A stretch of DNA of 64,000 bases from Polydactylus sextarius. Lineage: Eukaryota; Chordata; Actinopteri; Polynemidae. Location: NCBI GenBank assembly GCA_016801845.1, contig CM028928.1, forward strand, positions 11,886,827-11,950,826, read 5' to 3'. Positions 15,708 to 29,200 of this stretch are shown here, piece by piece (position 1 is the stretch's first letter; each line of letters begins with the position of its first letter). Under the pieces are notes generated by a model, which had not been told where the DNA came from, searched no databases, and worked only from the letters and a program-made list of their open reading frames with translations. The translations under genes and the position numbers were made by a program.

Positions 15708-15710
<3 letters not shown>
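7516..15710. other. non-coding DNA, no gene seen
   Basis: Several overlapping frames are open at 10109-10619, where GC content is locally higher, but none looks like a known protein or shows splice-bounded coding. Short homopolymers lie near 12593-12613 and 14271-14293. The segment about 10880-11060 is compositionally smooth and could be a conserved non-coding element; this cannot be tested here. Confidence 0.55.

Positions 15711-15773
<63 letters not shown>
15711..15773. repeat. (TG)n microsatellite
   Basis: Two TG arrays are interrupted by CTA at 15741-15743. It faces a (CA)n array about 80 bp downstream. Confidence 0.97.
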
Positions 15774-15774
<1 letters not shown>

Positions 15775-15854
15775 ACTTATGTCTGAACCACATTAATTTT
15801 CAGTTGTCTGGTGCTGATAAATGTCAAGGTCACTTGAGAAACAGCAGTTTATTC

Positions 15855-15881
15855 CACACACACACACACACACACACACAC
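15855..15881. repeat. (CA)n microsatellite, inverted relative to 15711-15773
   Basis: About 13 CA units. As the complement of the upstream TG array it could form a long stem around an 81-bp loop. Confidence 0.95.
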
Positions 15882-18152
15882 CGATGCAGCAGTGTAAATA
15901 ATGAGCCGACAGCCATCGTGAATCATCTCACACCTATAGTGATTGTTTGAATAATTAGTGAATAGCATCACACTCTAGGTGATGCAACACTAAAAACATG
16001 TGCTGCCAAGTGGAATAATACGTGTTTATCCATGAAGGATCTGCTGAATGTGTAGCATGATCGCAGTCTAGGTGTAATGGCTGCCTGACTGAGACTCACC
16101 ACTGTGTAAATCCAAAGGCAGCTCTCGTATTTCTGGATGACTGGCCAGCTTCCTCTTTTGTCTACTATAGGCACAGAACAAGTGACCTTACAGCGACATG
16201 TAGCCATCACTCAGTTTGTGAATTACATCCTCTCTCTGCATTTTAGACATCCTCTGGTGACACGCTACAATTAGAGGGACACGACCATTATAGTATAGCA
16301 TGTCACAGTAAAACTACGTAGTGCAATTGTGAAAGTACTGAAGTCAGCAGCCTGTAGTAAAGGAAAAATTATGTCATATAAATGAAAAAAAAAAAAAGTC
16401 AGAAAATGTGTACGTGTGTATGATATTCCAGAAACATCAGTGTTACCTTGGTTACTAATCCTGTTTACTGAGGATTGGATCCATTATTCAGGTTCTTCCT
16501 TTCAAAGCTGAATAGTTGTTATCGCCGCGTGTCAGGGATGGAGACTCGGAAAGCGAATATTGAATACTCAATGTTGTCTTCACAATATTTCACGGTTTTT
16601 AAAGCACTAAGTGTAATCCAGTTTGGAATATAAACTGTAATGAAAACCTGGATTTCTACAGAAGTAAAAATGACATCATGTGCTTTCATTAAAAGAAAAA
16701 TTAGTGGGAAAAAACAAATATGGGATTCATCCATCTGTACTTAATAAGAACTGTAATCAAATATAGAATTATAATTGTCAAATAGTGCATTCGTTGCTTA
16801 GGAAGATGTAATTTCCCTGTTTGTGCAGCCAGTCATGTTTCATAAAGTCTAACATCCAGGTTATGAAAAGGTCACTTAGAAATAATTGCAGAGGAGCCCT
16901 ACAAAAGCTGAGGCTAATGTGCACTGATAACTTCACAGCACAAAAAAGTCTGAATAAAACTGTAACATGAATTACAGCCCACGCGTTCTGTGATCAGTGA
17001 AACGGCGCATAAAGCATTAGGGATGCAACAATATGGGCACTGAGATAGCAAAGCTTTCCCACTGATAGCCACTGTGTTTGGTTTCTCACAAAGCTGAACA
17101 AAAAGACATAAAAAAAAAATGCTGCTGTGACATTCACATATTGTTGCTCCTTCTAATTCTCCCACTTACCCATCCGGTGGTAGCATTTCAACCATGTGAA
17201 AATGTGGCTTAGGTAAGCAGTTGACTGGCCAGTGACCTTGCAACAGAGTAAGATAGAGTCAACCCTTGTCAACAGAAGTCTTTATCAACACAGAGTGTGT
17301 ATTTGATTAAAATTGATTGAATGACTTTGTGTTTGAAGGAGCCACTAAGTTCAATATTTTGAATATGATGCTAATAAAAAAAAAACTCATTACTATGAAA
17401 TGTTACTTTATCATTTTTACATGCTTATTTATTTACATGTAGGCTTTCTGTACTTTCTCGACAATCTCACACCCTCAGACTCTCAGTTAATCAGCTACAT
17501 CAGCTACAAGGTGGCTAACAAGCTAGCTCCTGTTAACTAGAGAACCACAAAGAGAAAACTATGAGAAACTATGGGAAACATCCTTTTACATCATGACACT
17601 GCTGAAATATAACCCTGAATTAAAGTTAACCCAACCTGCTCAGCCTGTGTTTATGCTAGTTAGCTGTTCTTTCTGTGTAAAAAAGCATGTCTAACATGCT
17701 ATATGTTGTCTAGATCAGTTAAAGTTCAACATGAAGAGCTGGTGTTAATGGCAGCGGTTAAATCAAAGTTATCTTGGCAGACTTTAAAAAGATTTGAAAA
17801 CACGTTAATCAAAGACTTGCAACTCAAAAGAGCTTAAACAACGTCTTTGTAGTTTCTCTGGCTAACAGCAGCTAGCTAGCAAGCAATAGCTGGTCTTTTG
17901 GGAGACTAGGAGCATGTGATCAAAAGAGAAAACACCATTTCATAATAATGAGTTGTTATTAATAATCCATTAAATCATTTGATGATTTTGTAGTTCCTTT
18001 AAATATTTAACTATGTTTATGCCATAATGTCTTATTTTACAGATTTATTATTGAGCAAGTTTTCTTTCAAGGAGCAGAATTGACAGGAGATGGCCTGTCC
18101 AAAACCTCTAAAGTCCTGTCCTCCCCCCTGTCTTCCTCTGTCTGTGTCCCAG
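15882..18152. other. non-coding DNA upstream of the RRM exon
   Basis: No other exon seen. The last 40 bases are a pyrimidine-rich tract serving the acceptor at 18151-18152. AGCTAGC-type short palindromes lie near 17870-17895. Confidence 0.6.
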
Positions 18153-18426
18153 GAGGGCAACTGGAGGAGAATGACTGGTAAAACCCAGACGAGCAACGTG
18201 ACCAACAAGAATGACCCACGCTCCCTCAACTCCAGAGTCTTTATTGGCAACCTCAACACAGCCATCGTCAAGAAGACCGACATAGAAGTTATCTTCGCCA
18301 AGTACGGGAAGATAGTGGGTTGTTCCGTGCACAAGGGTTACGCCTTTGTACAGTACTTGAACGAGAGGAACGCCCGGGCAGCTGTGGCCGGAGAGAATGC
18401 CCGTATCATCGCTGGACAGCCTCTAG
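18153..18426 (+). CDS. ralyl: ralyl exon with start codon and RRM
   Basis: A pyrimidine-rich tract ending in CAG at 18150-18152 is followed by 18 nt of 5' UTR and then ATG at 18171, with A at -3. The exon encodes residues 1-85 and one base of codon 86, ending CCT CTA G before donor gtaagt at 18427. It contains the whole RRM: VFIGNL (RNP2) and KGYAFVQY (RNP1), with the aromatic positions of RNP1 intact. The start begins MTGKTQ, matching the remembered RALYL N-terminus rather than that of RALY. An in-frame ATG at 18090 would lie in the intron polypyrimidine tract and is not the start. Because the exon starts with 5' UTR after an acceptor, at least one non-coding exon must exist upstream. Confidence 0.95.
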
Positions 18427-21400
18427 GTAAGTCTTTATGTGAAGAATTATGTATTTCCTTCATTCCAGCGACATTAGGAAGTCATGAAGAGACAGTAAGA
18501 AACAGTCTATGCTGCAGTTTACCACAACTTTAGCTATGAACAATGTTTTATGAGGAATGGATTGTTTCTCTTGGGAAGACAAAAAAAAAAAAAAAAGCAT
18601 CTGGCATCTCTAAGAGTTTTAGTTTAGATCCTCCCTCGGCTCTTAAATACTGACACGTCTGTGGTGTTGCTGCTGTTTTAGAGAAAATCTCCAATGAATC
18701 TGTTAACTGAATCGCAATTTGATGTGAGCATTTACGAGGCAACAACTTGCAAAAACTATGTCAAAGTTTTTGTGGCTTACACTCTTAGAGCACAAAACAA
18801 TATGTCAAGTAGCATGGGTTGTAGCTACAATTTGCTGTGCAAGCATTGATTTTCTAGCAAGCGTGCACTTTGTGATGGCTTGTTCTTGTGGGTGTTGACT
18901 GTGAAATGTGTTTTATTCATGTTTGTTTTGCTCATGACCAGGAGGCAAAAAAATTTATGAGATTGTAAGATGTGATCCATACGGTACCTTTCTAGAAAAC
19001 TTGAAAAATTTTAGAAAAGTGTAGAGATAAATCCTGTTTACGTAGTTCTTTGCGTCTGATTTTACCCCCCGCCCCCCGAAGCAAAGAAAGCCACTTATTA
19101 AGTTTGAATATGGAATCAGTTTTGTTTGTGAAGAGAATCATCATGGACGTGATCTTGTTAAAACATCTTATGAACCTGAGGAATCAATTGCAATGATATA
19201 CAACACAGCATGTTCTCTGACACCACTGCTTTCAGATCTAATTTTAATGTGATCATGACTCAGAAGTGTAAAGTTGCAAAAAGTTGCAAAGAGTATTACA
19301 TTTTTCAAAATATCATTATAAGAGTAGCGCATGATGGACGGACAGTTAGAATCTGAACTAGATTATTGTGTAAATGGAGAATATGCACAGAGGACTACAA
19401 TTTGTTTGGTATTTCAACCATGAAATGTTGGATAAATAATCAAACCAATATTTTGACTTGGCAAGTCACACAACTTTTTTATAATGAGAGAGAGCTGTGA
19501 GATCTGAGTGATTCCTTCTGATTGATTTGATTTCCTTCCTTTTTATGATATTGGTTATTTATCCAGACCTGCCTGTGTGGACAAGTATAGTATGTTTCCT
19601 CTCTGCTCTTAGTGTATAAGACATTCCCTTTAAACTAATTTAAAAGTTATCAAGAAAGGCAGAGTCTATAACATAAAGGTGCAAAACTACTGGGTGTGAG
19701 TGTGCTACATTTTTCAAAATGTAATTATAAGAGCAGTGCATGATGGAACTGCAGTGAGAAACTGAACTGGATTATTGTGTATTTAGCTTCCAGGCTTTGA
19801 CCTTATGAATTCTCACATAGCTAAGTTTAGGTCATATGTTATATGTGAACATCTACTTGGTGCCTAAAGCTGGATCATTGAATTGAATGTTCAGATGCGG
19901 TGCATTACAGTTTATCTGGTGTTTCAACCAGAAAATGTTGGGGTCAACCAAATATGATCAAACCAATAGTTTGACTACTCTCTCAGATATTTCCTCTAAA
20001 ACTGTAGTTACAATCTGACCTGGCTGAAAAAAAAAAACTAATAAAAATTGAAGGTTTTTTGTGTGTATCCTTATCTAACACTATCACCCATCAAAATGAA
20101 AAAAGGAGCAAGTAATGATCATCTCATCATCTCTCTGGCCTGATTAATGGTGCCTAATGGCTTTTTGCGCTGTAGGGCTTCCATTAGTTTGATATTCAAC
20201 ATTATGGATGTGCTAATCAGCATAAATGCAGAAAAGCACATCAGTTATTAAAACCCAGTCACAATCAGGTACATCGCCATTCAAAGCTAAAACCATCACC
20301 GAGCATTCTACCATATCCACGATAATAGTATAAGTGATTTATTTGAGACTTCCTTGCAAATCATTTGACATGTGATTGCTTATTTTTGGTTGAGAAAGCA
20401 AACATAATCAAAAGTATTTCCATTGCCATAGTGCTCATTTCAAGCTAAGCTTGCAGTGAGGCAATCCTTACCCTCCCTTGTTGTCATCACTCAAGCTACG
20501 AGTCATGTTGTAGGACTTTGACTGGGAGATACATCCTTAATTGTCAATTAAAGACACCCTCAATCTCATCCTCCCAAGCTGATGCTTTTTATATTAACAT
20601 GGCAGAGAAATGAATCAGCCACGTAATGATTTGGAGCTGAGGAATGACCTCTGCAGAGGATCTGTCTTTCCATTTGAAAATGTTTCATTAAAGTGTTATT
20701 ACCTGTGACTTGATTGCGCTACAGTTTTCACAGATCTGATCTGCAGTTATGCTAATAGTTCTGCGTTGCTGAAGGAACTGGAGTCATACACCAGTATGCT
20801 GGCATTTCAACAATCATCGTCTCTGTTTACTGAGATTATATGCCGCCTACATAAAAGACAAGCACAACACGTTGTTGTGGAGACAGAGGTATGTCTCTGC
20901 TAGCTGTGGTCACTGGAAAAGAGGTCAGTGGAATAATCACATCATACTGTGACTGCACAGATCCACTTCAGCTCCTCAGAAGCCTCGACGATGACTAATC
21001 TGTCGACTCAACAGTATACAAGGGTCAAAGGTCACAGCCAGCCGCTACCACAGAAGACTGTCGCTGTGTGTATGTGTTCGATGAAAAACAGCTGATGAAC
21101 AAATGCAAAAATTCTATAATAACACAGCTGGCAGCACCTTCCTCCGTTTCACCGTTGAGTGAAAAATGGATGCTCCATTACCCTATCAAATATGAATGGA
21201 GTTTCATGAGAACACAGCGCAGCAATCATTACTAAATAGCAGTACATGTGATGCTATTCTGGATGGCACAAGAGTAGCTTTACTACTCAATTCAGGGTTA
21301 CAAGCATGAAGATTCTTTTTTTTTTTTTTTTTTTTGAAGAGCACTTCACTTTCTTCGGATGTTTAATATTGAGTCTAATAGAACAGAGATGAAGCTGTCT

Positions 21401-24400
21401 CTCTCTCTCTCTCTCTTAAACCAAAAGCTGTATCCCAATAAGTGCTACAGTAAGACTTATCAAAACCTGCATTACTTTTGGAAACTGCTTTGGAAATGCA
21501 GACTGCCAACACACAGTGTAGTTTCTTCTTATTTTTACCGAATCAAATTGTTTTCCAGATTGTTCCCTGAGATGTCTCGTCATACTCCAGTGTCAGTGTC
21601 AGGTGTAAAAATCGTTTCCATCTCCTGTGGAGGGGAAATAGTGTCACTCAATACCAAAAAAGAAAATAATAAATCAAGCCTATTATGTATGAACACTGAC
21701 ACTGAACCTTTTTGTGCCCCTGTCCATGGTGCTGAATCTGTAGACTTATACTATAATAGCAGGCAGTTTTTGAACAACTGTTAATAAAAAATTTAGACAT
21801 TTTAAAGGGAAGAAGCATTTTTTATTAATTTTTTTCTCAAAGACTTCGCTCCTTTATTTTGTTTCTGGTTAAATGTCAAAGCAATTCAATTTAATTCTAC
21901 TGTTTTTCAGCTGTGAATAGAGCTGAAAAAAAAGTATCTATTGACCGAAAGAACCAGCGACTGACTTCACTTTTTACTTTATTGCTGTTGGTTTGCTGTC
22001 ACTCTCTGCAGTGCTGAAACATTCATGCTGACATCATGAGAAACTAGCAGATATGCAGACACGACTCCAACAATTATGGATCACTCCCAGTAGTTTAACG
22101 TCAGTAAAAAAAAAAAAAAAAAAAACTGCATGTAATTAAATTTCACACTTAAGCTGTGTTTTCTCTGAAATGTCTTACCACAATGCTATCCAAAATGAAG
22201 ATTTAAAAACCACAATGGTTGTTTGCAGTTATTTTTGGGATAATTAGAGCTCTGCTCAAAGTGGGTGTTTTTACAGAGTCACGCCACTGGACTCCATGTA
22301 CTGATAATAATAATAATAACAAATGTATATTTTTGTTTCCCTACAATCACAGTGACTTTACTTACAGTCGTCTGAAGTTGAATTCTCTGTTTTGCCACAA
22401 GACGTGTTAGGTACAAATATCTCTACATCTTACTCGTGTTGTTGTCTGTTCTCTTCCCACTGGCTAAAAGCTGACTATAGGGAATTCCTCGTGACATGGT
22501 GACATGATGATTACTGGCATCCGTGCATCTCAAATGCATCTAAGCAGTTTTCTTTCTTCACCCACTGACATCAATCTGCTGTATCTATCTATACGACTCT
22601 GCTCCTCAGTGGGCTCCGTGGGGTCCCACGATGACAAGGACGCACAGATACGTTTGCCTCCAGTTATCCCACTGGGCCTCTAGTTCACGTTGTGAATGCT
22701 TTTCAGAACAGTTGGGATTTGTTTAAGACTCCTCCTTTGATATATTTGCACCAAAAAAAAGTATCTTTGTTGTTGTTTTTTCATATATGTGATAGTCATT
22801 TCAACTATATATTCCTGTGCCACAGTCTTCTTGTGTGTTTTGGCCCCGAGGTAGCGGATGTGTGTGATTGGCAGCTGGTGATTGAAGCCCTGATGGAAAA
22901 AGGACAATAACATCCCATATTTTTCTGTGAGAGTCCGTGTATGATGGTTCAAGCTGCAGGAGAACAGGAGGAAGAGGTTAATAGCGGAGAGAGGGCGAGC
23001 TAACAACATCTCTGGAGAGGCCGACTGGAAGGAACACAGCTGATAATCTCCCTTCTGTTGACTCCTGTTTTGAGTGGCCCCGACCCCACCTCACCCCACC
23101 CAATGCTAGAGGAGATCTGCATTACCTTCCACCTGGAAGTTTCATGGTGACGGTCCATCCCATTACAATATTAATGACCGCACTGAAGGATAATGTGTGA
23201 TGGATCACCAATCATAGTGCCTCCAAATGGCACTGGCAAGAGTTAGGCACATAAATAATAAAGTGATTTAGATGCAAAATCCATCCTAAGCGGATTACAA
23301 AGGCAGTGGCACTGCAATCAATCGTCATTTTGGGCCAACATGATGCATAGCAAGCAGCACAGGACACAGAGAGTAAACTAAAGAGAGCAAGAGGAAGAAG
23401 AGTGAGCAGGGACAGGTAGAGGGAGAGTGTCACGTGTGGAACAAATAGATCTATTGGATGCATATGTTGTTGTTTAGATGCTGAATATACTCTGTTGTTA
23501 CTTTTTTGTTTTGTTCAAAATAGTAATACTAGAGATTCAGTGCTACTCTTTTTTGCATTTGCAGCATAAATGTTTTTCTTGTCGTAAAGACGTGACATGG
23601 TGAAATCTTTTCCTGGTTGTTTCAAAAGGGGAGATCTTGATCCGCCGACATCACCTGCCAGTTTTAACTATGCCTTGCCTTGCTGGTCATAAAATGACGA
23701 CACACTAACACGCTAAACCAAGTCTTCAAACATCATAAACACAAACATAAGCATCAAACACGTTAGCATTGCTGGTTAGCAGCCTCAAGCCTAGCAGCAA
23801 GACTGGACTTTGTGCAAATTTTTTTTTTAAAAAGTTTTATATATTTTTAGAAATTTTTTTTTTTTGATTGGCCACAAAGTTAAGAGTTACCTTGATTTGA
23901 CAGTGGTTTCATGGACATGATTCCAAATGGTATGAAGTCTGGCTCCACACGGCTTGTAAGAGATACTTGTTACAGTAGCATCTTGCACGGTGTGATATAC
24001 AATAAATGTGAAAATGATTTTATGTTTTTTATCACACTTAGGATCACAAAACAAAAAACACAAAAAACACAGTTGTTATATTAAATATGTTGTGCCGAAT
24101 GAATGAGAATATTCATTATGATATAAAAGGGAACTATGTCACTCACATAGACAGAAACGAGGCTCTTAAGCAAAACACAACATGGAGTACAAGTAACTCT
24201 TTGAATGCGCCGAATATTACAGGCGTAACATTGTGAATGAAATCCTGAGGGGGGGATTTTTTTTTTCTTTTATGTCTATCCAAACCAATCCTCCTGCATC
24301 TTCTCCACCTGGCTGCTGTAATTCTATCATTCGACATTAGTATTCAGCTGTTCGCTCTCTCTTGAAATTTGCATAGATAATTTCAACTATGTCTACAATA

Positions 24401-24611
24401 ACTGCACAGCTCAGTGACTTTATTTTGAGAGCCAGGTTCGGCGGCATAAACAGTCATGAGTGAGAGGCCTTATGGGTATTGCAGTATGCATCTAGATAGG
24501 GCCAATTCCCTCCCTGATCCAGTGGTCTGAACCCTGCCAAAACTAACTCCATAAGGCCCCCTCTGTGTCTTTCATGTCCCCGCATTTGTATCTGAAGCTA
24601 CGTTCACCGCT

Positions 24612-24658
<47 letters not shown>

Positions 24659-26108
24659 ATGCAGGGTTTATGTGCACTTACAGATAGGAAATGTTAGCGT
24701 CCTGATTTATGCTTCATTCAGAAAAAAGGTTTTTAAAATGAGTGGAGTCACCTCACAGGAATTGTGATATAAATATATAAAATGTTTCTCTCTGTCTTGT
24801 CTGAGTCCCTCTCTTTCTTCTCTTTCTTTTCGTTCTTTCCATATCTCTTCTTGTCCTTGTGGGTGATTAGAATGCACCCTGTTTGTCCGTCTCCTCCCTC
24901 ATTAGTCACGCTCGGAGAGACCGTGCTGGACGTCGAATGCACAGTCGGCCTGACCCGCCATGCGACGAAGGCATCTATAACATCACATTGCAACCAGAGC
25001 AGTGCACAGACTAGCAGCAGGCGCACAATAACAACAAGAAAACACTGGAGTGTGGGATTTATCTGAGCTGTAACATATTCAGAATATAAGGACATGGTTC
25101 TGTTGAGGAAACAATACAGAAGAAATGTAAAGATTGTCATTGTGCATCTAATAGGCTCTATTAAAGCCACCAGGAGAACAGGATAGCATTTCCCCCAGCT
25201 GCCAGCATCTCTTTCTGTCTGTCCCTCTTTCTCTCTAACTCTGTCTCTTTCTGTCACCCTCTCTCTCTCTCATACATACTGACAAATGCTTTAGTGGGGC
25301 ATGAGCCACAGTGTGGACAAAGTGAGATGGATTACTGTGTGGATTTTGGCAGCGGAAACTGGAGCTAATTCTCTGATTAGAAACCTGGGTTCAGAAGGCA
25401 GAGAAACACTGAGCTGTGAATCAGAGTCGGAGCGCTGGGCTCAGTGGGCCCCAGAGAGCTCTGTGTCTCTGCGTGTGTGTGTGTGGGCAAATATGTGTGT
25501 ATGAGTGGGTGGACACATATGCTCATATGTAGGAGTCAATAAACAAGCTTGTACTTGTGTGTCTCAGGTATCCTGCTGGATGCTTATTGTTATATATGAT
25601 GCAGTTAAAGTATCACAGTGTTGTGATTAATATGTGATTAACAGAGTTAAATAACGACTTCTCACATTCAGGGTTTTTTGCGTCAAGCCAGTAAATATAG
25701 CAGTTCATGTAGGTCTCTGATTGGAGATTCAGGGCAGCGTGCTGGTCCTCTGACAGCTTGTAGTTTTGATCCTTTGACGCAACAGTCAATGTGTCAAAGT
25801 TGATTTCAGCAAAACAAAAGAAAGCTGCTTCCTCAGCACAAGCAGAAAAGAGCCCAGAATCAAAAATGTAATATCCTCTCCATAACAACCACACATTCCA
25901 CTTCATACCCAGCGGATGCCACGATAATTATAGCGACTTTGTTATAGCTTCCATCCATCCATCCATTTTTTGTAACATCCTGAGGGTTGCAGGGGAGCTG
26001 AAGTCAATCCCAGCTGTCTGTGGGTGAGGGCTGGTGTTCCAACTGTCTCTACAGAACTAACATATGTAATGACAAACAACTTTCACACTGATGGGCATTT
26101 TAGACCTT

Positions 26109-26181
<73 letters not shown>

Positions 26182-26187
26182 AGTAGA

Positions 26188-26243
<56 letters not shown>

Positions 26244-29200
26244 TAGTATGTCATTTTTAATTTCAATTTTAATTTGTTTTCTTGTTTCTTCTTCATTAGT
26301 CGATCGTGAAAATGACATGATTGAATTTGTTCCAAACAAACTTTTCCCCCCACAGGTGAGGACAGGAACTGATGCTGACTCGAGTCCATCTGACCACAGT
26401 CTGAGGCCACAGTTCTTTCTTTTTGCTGACTGAGGATCCTTGAAGCTCCAGTCCTTTTCTTTTCTATCCCACAGCGTTTTGTAAATAAACCGATGGGTGG
26501 GTTGTAGGGGGGGGTGGGGTGGGGTTGATGTTGGGTGGGTGGTGGCGAGAAAAAAACAGAATTAGCTCCAAGCCTAACAAGCATCCTGGCTACGATGTGT
26601 TCATTAATATTACATCCATCTACAAGGAAAGAGAGGGAGAGAGAGACAGAGAGACAGAGAGAGGCTCCGGCCCACTGGAGGAGAACAGGTAATTGTTCTC
26701 TGTGCATAATCAAAGGCTGCTGTTTACCACTGAGAGTTTAGGTTCACATTCAGGACGTGCTGATGCAGACACGATGGGTTTGAATGAGAGCTGAACTTTG
26801 CCACTCTACAGATATGTATATTGGCAGACTGCCTGTTGTGATTAGACAAAAAAATGAAATAAGCAATTTATTGTAAGAGGCTTGCCTTCACTCTGAGAGC
26901 CTCCGCGATGTGTATCAAGAGTAATAAGCCTTTCGTGTAGGATTAGTGTTCTCTACTTGTGCATGCTGAGAGATAATACTTCAATAAGGAAACAGTGTGT
27001 TTGTGCCAGGTGTGCAGTCTTCTCAGGGATAGAGACCACTGCAGTGCGACCTTTAACACAGCTTAACGGACAGACCTTCAACACAGACCTGACACGGGAC
27101 ACCGGAATGGAGAACATGCCCTTTAGCACTCCATAATAATTGATCCAGTCCGTCACTTGTGTCTTTTAATTCGTGCCCGTGCACTTCGGGCCCAAATCCA
27201 GACGATATAAGAGGTGACGTATCGTATGAGTAATGGTTCGTGACTCGTGATTACACATGCAGTGATAATTACTGCGACCCCCTCCCCAGAGGGGATTTTA
27301 TGCAGACCCCGTGCTCTGTAGCGTCACCCCTCTGACTCCGACTACTCTCCTGCTTAGTGTGTAAATTAAGAATCAGCGTGACAGACTCACTGGGGAGCGT
27401 TGCCCTGTGAATGAAGATGGACAGTATAAACAAAATAGCATTAAAAACAGCCCCTGACCTCACCAGCAGCTATATCTTGCTCTCTCATGCATTTCTGTTT
27501 TCCTCTCACATTTCCTTATTTGACTTTGCATTTATTCTCCCTCCATCTCCTTCCTCATTCCTTCATCCTCTTGTTTTTTTTTTTTCTCACAAGGCTCCTC
27601 ACCAATTACTCTGCAGAGCTGCGAGGTGTTTGTGAATCACTGCATTTAGAAAGTGTAGAAATCTTGACTCACAGCTGGAGGACGGTGCACAGCCTCTGGG
27701 CCCCCACTGTCCGGTAAAAAAGGTCAAACCAAGCGCGCTGCCGGTTAACTACCTTGAGTTTATTGCAGTCTGCGATTTTGTGTTAGTAGCAGCGTGTAAC
27801 CTCTCCGACATCGCCCAGACACAGTTTTATAGTCATAACCATAACCACCACGACGTGCTGGGAGCACTGTTTAGAGCGGCGGCGCGTGACTAAAGTGGCC
27901 ACTTGCCCTTCTTAAAGCTCAAACCTGTGCTATTTCTGGGAAGTGAAGGAGCATCTGGAGGGATTATCCTGCTGCATTATCCTTATATTTTTTTTGAATT
28001 TGCAGCTCTTATTTTTGTTAAAAACTTTTCCCAAAAGTCAGCTTCTCCTCCTTTATCTGTTTCTCCTCCTTTTCTGGCTGCTCTAAGTTTAATTAGAGTA
28101 ATCAATAAGTGTTGATGACCTCTACCTGAATTTACCTCTTCACCAGAATTGTCCTGAATAATTTCGCATATGCAGAGTAAATCTGAAGCGCCCGCTCAGT
28201 CGTCAGAGCGAAAAGAAGCTAACAAGATGACCACGCATTTATTGCAGCTGCTAAGGAACATAATGCACCCACAGCTGTCTCCTACACGTCTCCAAGGGAA
28301 AAAGGTTGACAAACGGGAGCTGTATACATGCAGGGAGGGGTTGTCTTCAATAGGTAGCAGCTGGTTTGGAGTGCATTCCTGACCTTGACAACTCCTCATT
28401 GGTTGCTCTCACATCCTTATTAGCTTGAAACCTTGGTGAGAAAAAAAAAGAATGAAGTGATAAACAAGCTGCAAAACTAATGGCGGCATAGAAGCAGATT
28501 GTGGTAAATCCTGCGAGGAGATTTTGAAGTGTAATACATAACAGATAGGAAAAAAAGAATAATTATTTTGTACTGGTGTGATCATACATCATGTGAAATC
28601 AGTACCAAGGTCTTAGTAGGTGTCTTAGTTTTCAGGGTACAGTATGTGGGGCTTTGTAGCTGATGAGTCCTGGGACTTCCAGTGCTTAAATTGTAAAGTG
28701 TGTCACAGTTTTCTTTCTTTTTTTTCTCCGTAGCCTACCTGTGTGACAGAATTATTAATGAGCTGTGTCTGTATTTATACACCTCATCTAACGTGGAGGT
28801 GGAAAACGAGATGGGCCGCCTTCATTACTTGGAGTGTGCACACGAACTGTCCTGTCAGAAGAAATTTGAGCCTTGGCCAAGACGAGCGCTTGTTAAAATG
28901 CAAAAGGGAAAAAAAAGAAGAGTGTGTGTGTGTGTGTGTGGGTGGGTGGGTGGGGGGATTCATCAGGTGTTAATTTGGCTGGAAATGACAGGTCAAGACA
29001 GAACCAGCCTCGTCTCCTCCTGCGTGGAGAGGATACAGATAGTTGGAGTCAGGGCTACATGTCTGAATGAGGAAGATTTTCACTGTGTGGTCACTGAGCA
29101 CCACACTGTGGTACATAACAGCTATTACCACTAGTGACTGACAGCATTAATGAAACAACACTGTTTCAGCTAGTCTTAACTGAATTAACAGATTATTAAA

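Noticed and set aside
18090..18170. Upstream in-frame ATG extending the RRM protein
   Set aside because: The interval is a polypyrimidine tract with a strong acceptor at 18151-18152. The conserved N-terminus starts at 18171.
24748..25257. 169-codon minus-strand ORF
   Set aside because: It spans CT/GA-rich simple sequence, has no family features, and is antisense to intronic DNA.
26057..26713. 218-codon minus-strand ORF
   Set aside because: Its core is translated (TAG)n and (TA)n microsatellite (poly-Thr, Tyr-Ile), not a protein.
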